DNA of 64,000 bases. It comes from Pseudomonas sp. B21-040 (GTDB lineage: Bacteria > Pseudomonadota > Gammaproteobacteria > Pseudomonadales > Pseudomonadaceae). The translations under genes and the position numbers were made by a program. Location of the stretch: NCBI RefSeq assembly GCF_024748695.1, contig NZ_CP087176.1:3155501-3219500 (forward strand). Reading direction: 5' to 3'. Under the pieces are notes generated by a model. That model did no database searches. It saw only the letters and a program-made list of their open reading frames with translations, and had not been told where the DNA came from. Positions 9,490 through 17,839 of this stretch are shown one piece after another. The first letter of the stretch is position 1; each line of letters opens with the position of its first letter.

Positions 9490-10320
9490 TTAGAGGTTGC
9501 CGTAGCCCCCGCCGCACACCAATGCTTGCCCCGTCACGTAGTTGGCTTCCGGTAGGCACAGCATCACCACCGAACCGGCGGCTTCTTGCGCCGTACCCGG
9601 GCGGCCCAGAGGAATGGCAGTGCTGGCATTATCGAGGCGTTCCTGTTGGACGCCGACCTTGATTTCACGGCCTTCGATGTTGACGGTCTTGCTCTCGTTG
9701 CCGGCCAGTGGCTGGGTCAGTCGGGTTTCAATGAAACCGAAGGCCACGGCGTTGACGTTAACTTTCAAGCGGCCCCACTCCTTGGCCAGGGTCTTGGTCA
9801 TGCCGATGATGCCGGCCTTGGCGGCGGAGTAGTTGGATTGACCGGCGTTGCCACCCGCGGCAACCGAGGAAATGTTGACGACCTTGCGGAACACTTCGCG
9901 GCCTTCGGCGGCATCTTTCTTGGCCTGGGCGCTCATGATTGGCTGAGCCGCACGCAGGATGCGGAACGGCGCAGTCAGGTGGCAATCGATGATGGCGTAC
10001 CACTGTTCGTCGGTCATTTTCTGGATGACGTTGTCCCAGGTGTAACCCGCGTTGTTGATGATGATGTCGATGGCGCCGTAGTTCTGTACCGCGGTCTGCA
10101 CGAAACGCTCAGCGAAATCGGCGGTGGTCACGCTGCCAACACAGGCAACCGCTTCGCCACCGGCATTGCGAATTTCTGCTACCACTTCTTCGGCCGGGGC
10201 CGCGTCCAGGTCATTGACCACCACTTTGGCGCCATAAGCGGCCAGTTGCAGCGCAACGCTACGACCGATCCCACGACCGGAACCCGTGACCAGGGCGACT
10301 TTACCTTCAAGCTTTTTCAT
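9490..10320 (-). CDS. Short-chain dehydrogenase/reductase (3-hydroxyacyl-CoA dehydrogenase type)
   Basis: The 276-aa classical SDR has the cofactor motif TGSGRGIG (12-19), the NNAG motif (89-92), catalytic Ser151/152, Tyr164 and Lys168 (YSAAK). Asp37 at the end of beta2 (VVNDLD) favours NAD over NADP. The N-terminus and length resemble FabG and the SDR domain of peroxisomal multifunctional enzyme type 2. Beside MaoC hydratases and a thiolase, oxidation of a 3-hydroxyacyl-CoA to the 3-ketoacyl-CoA is the likely reaction. The start at 10320 is preceded by tcaggaacaac (aggaac), and the MaoC gene upstream ends 33 bp away. Confidence 0.9.
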   Translation of the reverse strand: MKKLEGKVALVTGSGRGIGRSVALQLAAYGAKVVVNDLDAAPAEEVVAEIRNAGGEAVACVGSVTTADFAERFVQTAVQNYGAIDIIINNAGYTWDNVIQKMTDEQWYAIIDCHLTAPFRILRAAQPIMSAQAKKDAAEGREVFRKVVNISSVAAGGNAGQSNYSAAKAGIIGMTKTLAKEWGRLKVNVNAVAFGFIETRLTQPLAGNESKTVNIEGREIKVGVQQERLDNASTAIPLGRPGTAQEAAGSVVMLCLPEANYVTGQALVCGGGYGNL

Positions 10321-10353
10321 TGTGTTGTTCCTGAGAGTGTGTGGGTTGAAAAA

Positions 10354-10770
10354 TCAAGCCAGGGCGACGATGGCTTCACCGGCCAGCTTCTCGTCGCCGT
10401 ACTGGTTGGTGCAGCGAAGTGCCAGGCGCACGCGCTGTTCGCCGGCCTCCTCGAACTTCTCCGTGACCTTGCCGGTGCAGGTGGGTACATGGCCGAGCAG
10501 AGTGATGCCGGTAAAGCGGACTGACAGGCTGCGCACCTGGCTCTGCGACACCCAGGCGGTCAGCAGACGACTGAGGTACGCCGCAGACAACATGCCGTGG
10601 GCGAATACATCGTCCATCCCCGACTTGCGGGCGAAGTCGAGGTCGACGTGGATCGGGTTGTGGTCACCCGAAGCGCCGCAATAGAAGGCCAGCGTGGTGC
10701 GATTGACCGGCTGCAGCTTGAGCAGCGGGATCTCGTCACCGACCTGGATATCGGAATATTGAACGGTCAT
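10354..10770 (-). CDS. MaoC-family enoyl-CoA hydratase, catalytic subunit
   Basis: The 138-aa single hot-dog protein carries the hydratase-2 motif: SGDHNPIHVD with Asp36, Asn38 and His41, then FAHGM (His58-Gly59). These residues hydrate a 2-enoyl-CoA. Single-domain MaoC proteins act as homodimers or as heterodimers with a non-catalytic partner; the adjacent gene (10780-11217) looks like that partner, as in the ChsH1-ChsH2 pair of steroid side-chain degradation. The two genes are 9 bp apart. Assignment as the catalytic half is firm; the heterodimer is inference. Confidence 0.88.
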   Translation of the reverse strand: MTVQYSDIQVGDEIPLLKLQPVNRTTLAFYCGASGDHNPIHVDLDFARKSGMDDVFAHGMLSAAYLSRLLTAWVSQSQVRSLSVRFTGITLLGHVPTCTGKVTEKFEEAGEQRVRLALRCTNQYGDEKLAGEAIVALA

Positions 10771-10779
10771 GAGGACTCC

Positions 10780-11217
10780 TTAGCGCTGCACAAGGGAGGA
10801 GCGGATGTCGGCGATGTGCTCGCCATGCTGATTGGTCACCCGGGCCTCCATGACCACGAACTGCAGGGCGCCACCTTTTTTTTCGTAGATGTCGGAAATG
10901 AAGCCGTCGAAGGTCAGCACATCGCCTGCAAAAGCCATCTTGTGGTAGACGAAGGACTGCTCGGCGTGAAGGACCCGACCGAGGTCGAAGCCGACCAGGT
11001 TGAGCAGTTCCACCACGTCGCGGCCTTCGCTTTCCATGCACTTGAGGAACGTCGGGGGGACCGGCAAAGCGCGGTGGCCAGCAGCCTTCGCGGCAGCTTC
11101 GTCGGTGTAGATCGGGTCGGTCTCGCCGATGGCCTTGGCGAAGAAGCGCAGGCGGCCCTTTTCGACGTCAACACTGAACACTCCAGTTCTGTGCCCGATC
11201 AGATTTTTGTCTGCCAT
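10780..11217 (-). CDS. MaoC N-terminal-type hot-dog protein, probable partner subunit
   Basis: The 145-aa protein matches the FAS1-like dehydratase/MaoC_dehydrat_N type: AIGETDPIYTDEAAA, then VPPTF, then QSFVYHKMAFAGDVLTF. The catalytic DxNPxH set is not present (ETDPIY in its place). Such proteins bind substrate or complete the dimer with a catalytic MaoC, here the gene 9 bp downstream. The start at 11217 has only a poor purine tract (ggagccaaatgaa). The thiolase gene upstream is separated by 54 bp containing a terminator-like hairpin. Confidence 0.85.
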   Translation of the reverse strand: MADKNLIGHRTGVFSVDVEKGRLRFFAKAIGETDPIYTDEAAAKAAGHRALPVPPTFLKCMESEGRDVVELLNLVGFDLGRVLHAEQSFVYHKMAFAGDVLTFDGFISDIYEKKGGALQFVVMEARVTNQHGEHIADIRSSLVQR

Positions 11218-11235
11218 TTCATTTGGCTCCTAGTC

Positions 11236-11259
11236 AAAAACGCGCCTTCATCAGGCGCG
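11236..11259 (-). terminator. Intercistronic hairpin between thiolase and MaoC genes
   Basis: Stem cgcgcc (11241-11246) and ggcgcg (11254-11259) with a 7-nt loop; on the minus strand T5 follows (11236-11240). A partial terminator inside the operon is likely. Confidence 0.6.
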
Positions 11260-11271
11260 CTAGCGTGGCGA

Positions 11272-12459
11272 TCAGTTCTTGCCAAACAGCGTGACGACGC
11301 AGGCGCCACCTAGGCCCAGGTTGTGTTGCAGGGCAATCTGCACACCGTCCACCTGGCGTTTGTCGGCGGTACCGCGCAGCTGATGGGTCAGCTCATAGCA
11401 TTGGGCCAGACCGGTTGCGCCCAGCGGGTGACCCTTGGAGAGCAGACCGCCGGACGGGTTGGTCACGACCTGGCCGCCGTAGGTGTTGTCGCCATCGAGG
11501 ATGAAACGTTCGGCGCCACCGATCGGGCAAAAACCCAGGGCTTCATAGGTCAGCAGTTCGTTATGGGCGAAGCAGTCATGCAACTCGACCACGCGAATGT
11601 CTTCAGGGCCGATGCCGGCTTGTTCGTAGACCTGGTTGGCCGCCGCCTGGGCCATGTGAAAACCGGCGAAGCTGATCATCGACGGTGGATCGAAAGACAC
11701 CACCGAGTCCGTGGTCATCGACTGGGCGAGGATCGCCACGTCGGTGCGCAGACCGTGCTTTTTCGCAAAGGCTTCGCTGCAGACGATCGCCGCGGCGCCA
11801 CCGCAGGTTGGCGGGCACGCCATCAGGCGAGTCATGACGCCGGGCCAGATGACCTTGTCGTTCATCACCTCTTCGGTGGTCACCACGTTCTTGAACAGCG
11901 CCAACGGGTTGTTGGCCGCGTGGCGGCTGGCCTTGGCGCGGATCGCGGCGAAGGCTTCCATCGAGGTGCCGTAGCGTTGCATGTGCTCGCGACCGGCGCC
12001 GCCGAAACCACGCAAGGCCTGAGGGATGTCTGCGGCATCGGCGGTGAGCGTCTCGAGTACGTGCAGGAAACGCGCGCGGGGACGCGGGCGGTCATCCCAA
12101 TGCGATCTCAGCGCGCCGGCCTGCATCTGCTCGAAGCCCAACGCCAGGGCGCATTCGACCTGGCCGCTGGCCACGGCGGCACGGGCCAGAAACAGTGCGG
12201 TGGAGCCGGTGGAGCAATTGTTGTTGACGTTGACCACCGGAATACCGGTGAGGCCCACTTCGTACAGCGCGGTCTGGCCGCTGGTGGAATCGCCAAATAC
12301 GTAACCGGTGAAGGCCATCTGAATTTTGTCGTAGCCAATGCCGGCATCTTTCAAGGCACGGCGCAGGGCCTCGGCGCCCATCTCGGTGTAGGTCGGGCTT
12401 GCGCCGGGTTTGCTGAACGGAATCATGCCGACGCCGGCAACAATAACTTTATCGCTCAT
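11272..12459 (-). CDS. SCP-x-type thiolase (acetyl-CoA acyltransferase/lipid-transfer type)
   Basis: The 395-aa protein belongs to the sterol-carrier-protein-x thiolase branch. The nucleophile Cys is in NNNCSTGSTAL (near residue 80), followed by HDCFAHNE and GGLLSKGHPLGATG, which carries the second active-site His. SCP-x-type thiolases cleave 3-ketoacyl-CoAs with 2-methyl branches or bulky steroid rings, and some bacterial homologues need a DUF35 partner; none is seen here. It sits in the middle of the minus-strand operon downstream of an acyl-CoA dehydrogenase gene and upstream of the MaoC pair, and would perform the last beta-oxidation step. Confidence 0.92.
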   Translation of the reverse strand: MSDKVIVAGVGMIPFSKPGASPTYTEMGAEALRRALKDAGIGYDKIQMAFTGYVFGDSTSGQTALYEVGLTGIPVVNVNNNCSTGSTALFLARAAVASGQVECALALGFEQMQAGALRSHWDDRPRPRARFLHVLETLTADAADIPQALRGFGGAGREHMQRYGTSMEAFAAIRAKASRHAANNPLALFKNVVTTEEVMNDKVIWPGVMTRLMACPPTCGGAAAIVCSEAFAKKHGLRTDVAILAQSMTTDSVVSFDPPSMISFAGFHMAQAAANQVYEQAGIGPEDIRVVELHDCFAHNELLTYEALGFCPIGGAERFILDGDNTYGGQVVTNPSGGLLSKGHPLGATGLAQCYELTHQLRGTADKRQVDGVQIALQHNLGLGGACVVTLFGKN

Positions 12460-12489
12460 GTCATGGGTCTCGGAAAAAGAGGAGGGGGA

Positions 12490-13629
12490 TTACAGTTTGC
12501 GAGCGATCAAATCGCGCTGGGTTTCGTTGCTGCCGCCGAAGACGCGTGATATGCGCAAGTCGACAAAGGCGCGGGCGATCGGGTACTCGAGCATGTAGCC
12601 GTAACCGCCGTGCATCTGGACCATGTCGTCCAGGTGCTTCCACAGGGTCTCGGTGGCGAAGAGTTTGGCGATGGCGGCCTCTTCCACGGTCAACTTGCGA
12701 CGCATATGCTCGCTGATGTAGTAGTCGACCATGGTGCGTACCGCGACAGAGGCGGCCTTGGCGTCGGCCAGCTTGAATTGGGTGTTCTGGAAATCCCACA
12801 CCGTTCCGCCGAAGGCCTTGCGGTCCTTGACGTACTCGACGGTCAGCTCCAGCAAGCGTTCCAGGTGAATAGCGGCGTAGATGGCGATGCCCAGTCGCTC
12901 CTGTGGCAGCTCCTGCATCATGTAGGCGAAGCCTTTGCCTTCTTCACCTAACAGGTTGCTGACGGGCACGCGCACATCGTCGAAAAACATCTCTGCGGTG
13001 TCGGACGCACGCTGGCCGACTTTTTCGAGCTTGCGACCACGTCGAAAACCTTCACGGCTGGTTTCAACCATGATCAGGCTGATGCCTTTGGAACCCGCCG
13101 TCAGGTCTGTTTTACAGGCCAGCAAAACCATGTCGCAGTTGAGGCCATTGCTGATAAAGGTCTTGCTGCCATTGATGACGTAGTCGTCGCCATCGCGGAC
13201 CGCGGTGGTACGCGCAGCTTTCAGATCGCTGCCGCTACCTGGCTCTGTCATTCCGAGGGCGAGGATGGTTTGGCCACTGCAGATACTCGGCAGCCAGCGA
13301 TGCTTTTGCTCCTCGGTACCAAAGCGCACGATATACATCGCAATGATGTCCGAGTGCAGGCCGAAACTGACGCCGGAAACGCCAGCGCGGTGCATTTCCT
13401 CGTTGATGACCGTCGAGTGGCCGAAGTCGCCACCGCCGCCACCGTATTCTTCCGGAATCATGGTGCACAACAAACCTTCTCGACCGGCCTTCAACCAGGT
13501 CTCGCGGTCGACTTTACCGGCCTCGTCCCATTGGGCTTGACGCGGAACACACTCACGCTCAAAGAAGCGGCGGGCGGTTTCGCGGAGCATTTCATGGTCT
13601 TCGCGGAAGATGGATCTTTGAATGTGCAT
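12490..13629 (-). CDS. Acyl-CoA dehydrogenase, LCAD-like
   Basis: The 379-aa flavoprotein oxidises acyl-CoA to 2-enoyl-CoA. It has the FAD/substrate motifs LGMTEPGSGSDL, INGSKTFISNG and MHGGYGYMLEYPIAR. The position that carries the catalytic Glu in MCAD is Gly (VFGGSNETQ), but the alternative Glu of long-chain enzymes is present in ELPQERL, so this is an LCAD-type enzyme. It is the first gene of the minus-strand operon. The promoter must lie in the 13630-13915 region shared with the plus-strand operon. Confidence 0.92.
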   Translation of the reverse strand: MHIQRSIFREDHEMLRETARRFFERECVPRQAQWDEAGKVDRETWLKAGREGLLCTMIPEEYGGGGGDFGHSTVINEEMHRAGVSGVSFGLHSDIIAMYIVRFGTEEQKHRWLPSICSGQTILALGMTEPGSGSDLKAARTTAVRDGDDYVINGSKTFISNGLNCDMVLLACKTDLTAGSKGISLIMVETSREGFRRGRKLEKVGQRASDTAEMFFDDVRVPVSNLLGEEGKGFAYMMQELPQERLGIAIYAAIHLERLLELTVEYVKDRKAFGGTVWDFQNTQFKLADAKAASVAVRTMVDYYISEHMRRKLTVEEAAIAKLFATETLWKHLDDMVQMHGGYGYMLEYPIARAFVDLRISRVFGGSNETQRDLIARKL

Positions 13630-13915
13630 TACGTACTCCAGTGTCTGAAAAAATCGGCAAACGGCTCAACAGGGGAAGCCATGTGCTCGCAGGGACTGGA
13701 GGAATGCTGCCGGGGCGTCTGTCGTAGCATCCCTCCCCACGGTGGGGGGGAAGATTTTGAGGGTGGCAAGGGCAGTGCTTTGCCGGACTTCCCTGGTGAC
13801 CTACTCATCATGGGGGGGGGGTGAATCAGAGGGGCTTAGTAGGCTCTGTGGGTTGGTGTTGATCCCGCGCCGTGAGCGCCCGGGCACCGAGTCATTCCTT
13901 CAAGGAGTTTCCACC
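13630..13915. promoter_or_regulatory. Divergent promoter region with G10 tract
   Basis: This separates the minus-strand beta-oxidation operon from the plus-strand exported-protein/aldehyde-dehydrogenase operon. It contains a G7 run (13744-13750) and an uninterrupted G10 run (13812-13821), about 95 bp upstream of the ATG at 13916. A ribosome-binding site aaggag lies at 13902-13907. No clear operator is visible. Confidence 0.5.
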
Positions 13916-15694
13916 ATGAGAAGCATAACAATCACAAAACCTCGCTTCGTGAAGTTGAGCGCGGGCCTGACGTTGGCAGCCTTGTCCGTTGCGGCCGCTG
14001 CCCAGGCTGCACCACCGCCGATGAACCCTTATCTGGCCAACACCTATAACAATCAGGCGCATTGGAACAGCGCGCAGACTGACAGCACCGAGATTGCGGT
14101 GCCGCATGGTTCCTACGAATTGACCCCGGAGTCGGTGACCTACTTCCCGAGTGAAGCAGGCGGTATGCCGCACTTCGACGACAAGGTCGCCGACGTTGAC
14201 GTGACGTGGTGGTGGTCCGGCCTGGGCCTGCGCAAATACCAGAAAATCGATGGCAAGCTGGTTGAGGTGGCGCGTGTCGATATGCCACTTAATTTGCCCA
14301 GCTTTCAGAAACTTGGCGACGAGGAGCGTCTCAAGCAGACCCAGGACGTCAAACGGTTCCTGGATGCCAAGGACGAGAAAGGCCTGCTCGATTACATGCG
14401 CGCACAGCCCAACCGGATGCTCACCAGCATCACTGACCAGCTTCGTGGCGGGGCGCTCTATTCGGTGTTGACCCGTGAGGATGCTTTCATTGGTGCCGGT
14501 GGCCGGCAGATTTTCCGCATTGATCAAGTCGATTGGAAAAAACCAGGATCGGGCATGGTCGCTCCATTGGTCAAGGTGCTGCCGGAGACACTGTACGACA
14601 ACGAAAAAGTTAAGCGTGGCACTGACTTCCCTGCCGACTTCAATTTCGGCATGGGCATGACCTTCAACGGCTTTCTGGTCCTTAATACCGTTGGCGGCAA
14701 GGTGATCACCCTCAATCCGAAAACCCTGGAGGTGGTCGACACCTATGCCGTCGAGGGGCAGGACGAGTTGTTTCTCAACGCCTTTGCCAGCGGTGATGAG
14801 GCGGGCGGCGGCGCGGTCTATGTCGCGTCGAATCAGAACATGTACCGGTTGGTGGTGGACGCCAACGGCAAGATTCACAGCGATGAAGCCAGTGGTGCCT
14901 GGAAAGCCGCCTATGACCGAGGCATTCGCGTCTCGGCCCCGAAAATCGCCGATGGCACGGGCTCCACTCCCACGTTGATGGGCTTCGGGCCTGACGAAGA
15001 CAAGCTGGTAGTCATCACCGACGGCGCGCAAAAAATGCGCATGGTGGCTTTCTGGCGCGACCAGATGCCTGCTGACTGGAAGCAGAAGCCCGGAACGCTG
15101 TCGGCACGCATTGCTGATCAGCGGGAGGTGAACATGGGCCCGGACAGCAAGATCGTGCAGTCCGAGCAGTCGGTGTCCGCGTATGGCGACTATGCCTTCG
15201 TAGTGAATAACCTGGTCAGCAAGGATGCGCCGTATCTGGCGCGTGATCATTTCTACGTGAGCATCCTGAACGGTGCCACCCGTCCAGGGCCCAAAGGCGT
15301 CGCCATGTTGAAGTGGGACCACAAGACCGATACGTGGAAACAGTTGTGGATGCGCAACGACGTATCGTCGATCTCGTCCGTGCCGATGATCAGTGGCGGC
15401 GGCCGTATGGCGATCATTGACGGTTACTTCACGCGCAACTGGAACGACCGTTATCACATCGGGATGGACCTCGACACGGGTAAAACCGTATTGACGGTCC
15501 ACACCGGCAGCGACCCTCGCTTCAATGGCATGTACTCGTCCGTCAAAGTCAACGAAGACGGTGCCATTGAGTACGGCATGGCCTTCGGCCTGGTGCGTCT
15601 GGATACCACCAAAATGAAGAAAGTCGATTTCAACGACAGCGGCGTGCAGTCAGTGTCCAGCGCCGACCTGAAGGGTCGTAACGACCCACAATGA
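13916..15694 (+). CDS. Exported protein of unknown function, possible beta-propeller
   Basis: The 592-aa protein has a signal peptide (LTLAALSVAAAAQA, cleavage near residue 31) and a mature part with repeated strand-turn segments such as IFRIDQVDWKKPGSG, VITLNPKTLEVVDTYAV and NMYRLVVDANGKIHSDEASG that look like a PQQ-like or SMP-30-like propeller. I do not recognise the family. The ATG at 13916 was chosen for its aaggag box; the frame extends to 13742 without protein-like sequence. The aldehyde dehydrogenase starts 17 bp after the stop, so the two form an operon. A periplasmic dehydrogenase or a substrate-binding role is possible; no function is claimed. Confidence 0.8.
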   Translation: MRSITITKPRFVKLSAGLTLAALSVAAAAQAAPPPMNPYLANTYNNQAHWNSAQTDSTEIAVPHGSYELTPESVTYFPSEAGGMPHFDDKVADVDVTWWWSGLGLRKYQKIDGKLVEVARVDMPLNLPSFQKLGDEERLKQTQDVKRFLDAKDEKGLLDYMRAQPNRMLTSITDQLRGGALYSVLTREDAFIGAGGRQIFRIDQVDWKKPGSGMVAPLVKVLPETLYDNEKVKRGTDFPADFNFGMGMTFNGFLVLNTVGGKVITLNPKTLEVVDTYAVEGQDELFLNAFASGDEAGGGAVYVASNQNMYRLVVDANGKIHSDEASGAWKAAYDRGIRVSAPKIADGTGSTPTLMGFGPDEDKLVVITDGAQKMRMVAFWRDQMPADWKQKPGTLSARIADQREVNMGPDSKIVQSEQSVSAYGDYAFVVNNLVSKDAPYLARDHFYVSILNGATRPGPKGVAMLKWDHKTDTWKQLWMRNDVSSISSVPMISGGGRMAIIDGYFTRNWNDRYHIGMDLDTGKTVLTVHTGSDPRFNGMYSSVKVNEDGAIEYGMAFGLVRLDTTKMKKVDFNDSGVQSVSSADLKGRNDPQ

Positions 15695-15710
15695 GAAGGT
15701 AAATCCTCCA

Positions 15711-17123
15711 ATGAGCAAGATTGAACTACCCGAAGTGGTGCGACTGCGCGAAATCCTCGCTAGGCAGCGCACGGCTTACCTGTCCAACGACATCTGGACC
15801 GCCGAACAACGCTGCGAATTGTTCAACCGCCTTATCGGCATGCTGGTTGAGTACAAACAGGAAATCGTTGAAGCCACTGCGGCCGACTTCGGCCATCGCA
15901 GCCACGACCTGACGCGCATCATCGACGTGTTGGGCCCACTCTCGTCACTGAAGAAAACCAGGGCCAGAATTGCCGAGTGGATGCAGCCCGAGCAACGCGT
16001 TGCCGACCGTGGCGAGGCCTGGATTCAGTACCAGCCGCTAGGCGTGGTGGGCATCGTGACTGCCTGGAATTTTCCGGTGGGCATGGTGATCCAGGGGCTG
16101 GCCAGCGCCTTGTCGGCCGGTAACCGGGCGATGGTCAAGGTCTCTGAGTTGAATCCCAAGTGTGCCGAACTGATGCAGCGTATGTTCAGCGCCACCTTCG
16201 CCGAGGATGAAATCGCCATCGTCACCGGGGATGCCGAAGTCGGTCAGGCGTTCTGCAGCCTGCCATTCGACCATCTGCTGTTCACCGGTGCGAGCAGCAT
16301 TGGCAAGAATGTGATGCGCGCCGCTGCCGAGAACCTGGTGCCGGTCACCCTGGAGCTGGGTGGCAAGTCGCCCACCATCGTGTCGCGCTCCGCCGATCTG
16401 AAGGCTGCCGCGAGCAAGATCATGGCCGGCAAGCTGTTGAATGCCGGGCAGGTCTGCCTGGCACCGGATCATGTGTTTGTTCCCGAGGAGTCGATGGAGG
16501 CGTTCATTGTGCACGCCAAAGCGGCGGTCGCGAGACTTTACCCGAGCCTCAAGGACAATCCGGACTACACCTGCGTGATCAACGCCCGTCACTTCGCACG
16601 CCTGCAGGGTTATCTGGATGAGGCCCGTACGGCTGGCGTCGAGTTGATCGAAGTGAATCCGGCGGATGAAGATTTCTCCGACCAGCCTCATCACAAGATG
16701 ATCCCGACCTTGCTGTGTAATCCGGGTGATGAACTGAAGATCATGCAGGACGAAATCTTCGGTCCGCTGTTGCCGATCAAGCCTTACAAGGACATGCGCG
16801 AGGTGGTGGGATACATCAACGCTCATCCGCGTCCGCTGGGCCTGTACTACTTTGGCAGCGATGTGGTCGAGGAGCAGTTTGTCCTCGAACGCACGGTCTC
16901 GGGTGGGGTGACAATCAATAACGTGGCGCTTCACGCCAGTGTCGACAGCCTGCCGTTTGGCGGGGTTGGCAACAGTGGCATGGGCAGCTATCTGGGGCAC
17001 CAGGGTTTTATTACATTCAGCCATCCCAAGCCAATACTGCGTGCAGCAGAGGGGCCGGACATCACCCGTCCACCCTTCACCGAGCAAGTGCGGCAGATGA
17101 TTGATGCGATGATCAAGCGATAA
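15711..17123 (+). CDS. Aldehyde dehydrogenase, coniferyl-aldehyde-dehydrogenase-like
   Basis: The 470-aa enzyme oxidises an aldehyde to a carboxylic acid with NAD(P). It shows the ALDH set: TAWNFPVGM near the cofactor site, ELGGKSP with Glu215, and NAGQVC with nucleophile Cys249. The short N-terminus and the pattern around SLKKTRARIAEWM resemble coniferyl aldehyde dehydrogenases (CalB type) and class-3 membrane-associated ALDHs that act on fatty or aromatic aldehydes. It is cotranscribed with the exported protein upstream and could make the acid used by the CoA synthetase at 7738. A strong terminator follows. Confidence 0.9.
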   Translation: MSKIELPEVVRLREILARQRTAYLSNDIWTAEQRCELFNRLIGMLVEYKQEIVEATAADFGHRSHDLTRIIDVLGPLSSLKKTRARIAEWMQPEQRVADRGEAWIQYQPLGVVGIVTAWNFPVGMVIQGLASALSAGNRAMVKVSELNPKCAELMQRMFSATFAEDEIAIVTGDAEVGQAFCSLPFDHLLFTGASSIGKNVMRAAAENLVPVTLELGGKSPTIVSRSADLKAAASKIMAGKLLNAGQVCLAPDHVFVPEESMEAFIVHAKAAVARLYPSLKDNPDYTCVINARHFARLQGYLDEARTAGVELIEVNPADEDFSDQPHHKMIPTLLCNPGDELKIMQDEIFGPLLPIKPYKDMREVVGYINAHPRPLGLYYFGSDVVEEQFVLERTVSGGVTINNVALHASVDSLPFGGVGNSGMGSYLGHQGFITFSHPKPILRAAEGPDITRPPFTEQVRQMIDAMIKR

Positions 17124-17138
17124 GCCTTGAAGGAATAG

Positions 17139-17170
17139 CGCTCACCGGTGAGAACCGGTGGGCGTTTTTT
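17139..17170 (+). terminator. Rho-independent terminator after the aldehyde dehydrogenase
   Basis: 11-bp stem (17139-17149 and 17154-17164, one G-T mismatch), 4-nt loop, then six T. The convergent TetR gene ends 12 bp further on. Confidence 0.85.
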
Positions 17171-17181
17171 ATAGCCCAGAA

Positions 17182-17829
17182 TTAATCGCTGGGCAGGGTT
17201 AGCAGGGTCTCGATCAGTCTGCGCAGTTGCTTGTGCACCCGTGCCGGGTCCGCCGTCGATGGATCGAGTAACAGCTGGAGCATCATGCCGCGCATCGTTC
17301 CAATCAACAGCGTGGCGGCTGCCAGCGGATCGGTGCCAACATGGATTTCGCCGTTGGCGATGCCGATGTTCACCTGCTTTGCCAGGGTCATTCGTACCGA
17401 GTTGTTGTACTCGGCCAGTATCGCCCCAGATTCCGATTCGAGCGTCACGCCCTCGGCCATAAGCGCCAGCAAGGCACGGGCGTTGGTCCATTCGGCGTCG
17501 TCACGCAGGAAGTACGCATCGATGTACCCAAGCAAGGTGCCCAGCCCGGGTTGACGCTGGGGCGCCTTGTCATCGATGACTTCCATGAACCGGGTATTCA
17601 CGAACCCGGCCAACGCACGTAACAGCCTGGCTTTGGTGCCGAAGTGATGCGCCGCCAGTCCGCGGCTGTAACCCGCCTGTAGACCGACCTCGGCCAGGGT
17701 GATGCCGATCCAGCCCTTGCGGGCGACGATCTGGCGTGCGGCTTCCAGCATTCTTTGTTCGGCTTCGGCGCGTCGTTCCACTTGGGTTCGACGGGGGCTG
17801 TTGGGTGTGCTTGGGTCGGGAGTGTCCAT
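17182..17829 (-). CDS. TetR-family regulator
   Basis: The 215-aa protein has an N-terminal HTH: EQRMLEAARQIVARKG, ITLAEVGLQAGYSRGLAAHHFGTKARLLRAL. The C-terminal ligand domain carries EGVTLESESGAILAEYNNSVR. I chose the ATG at 17829; the longer frame to 18018 overlaps the upstream crotonase gene and is not protein-like. It follows that gene by 10 bp, so both form one minus-strand unit. It probably senses an acyl-CoA or the substrate and controls the flanking catabolic genes; its operator may be in the 18629-18756 divergent region. Confidence 0.88.
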   Translation of the reverse strand: MDTPDPSTPNSPRRTQVERRAEAEQRMLEAARQIVARKGWIGITLAEVGLQAGYSRGLAAHHFGTKARLLRALAGFVNTRFMEVIDDKAPQRQPGLGTLLGYIDAYFLRDDAEWTNARALLALMAEGVTLESESGAILAEYNNSVRMTLAKQVNIGIANGEIHVGTDPLAAATLLIGTMRGMMLQLLLDPSTADPARVHKQLRRLIETLLTLPSD

Positions 17830-17839
17830 AGACGAAATA

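Noticed and set aside
13892..15502. 536-codon minus-strand open frame
   Set aside because: Antisense to the exported protein with signal peptide and ribosome-binding site at 13916; its own sequence is His/Val-rich and not protein-like.
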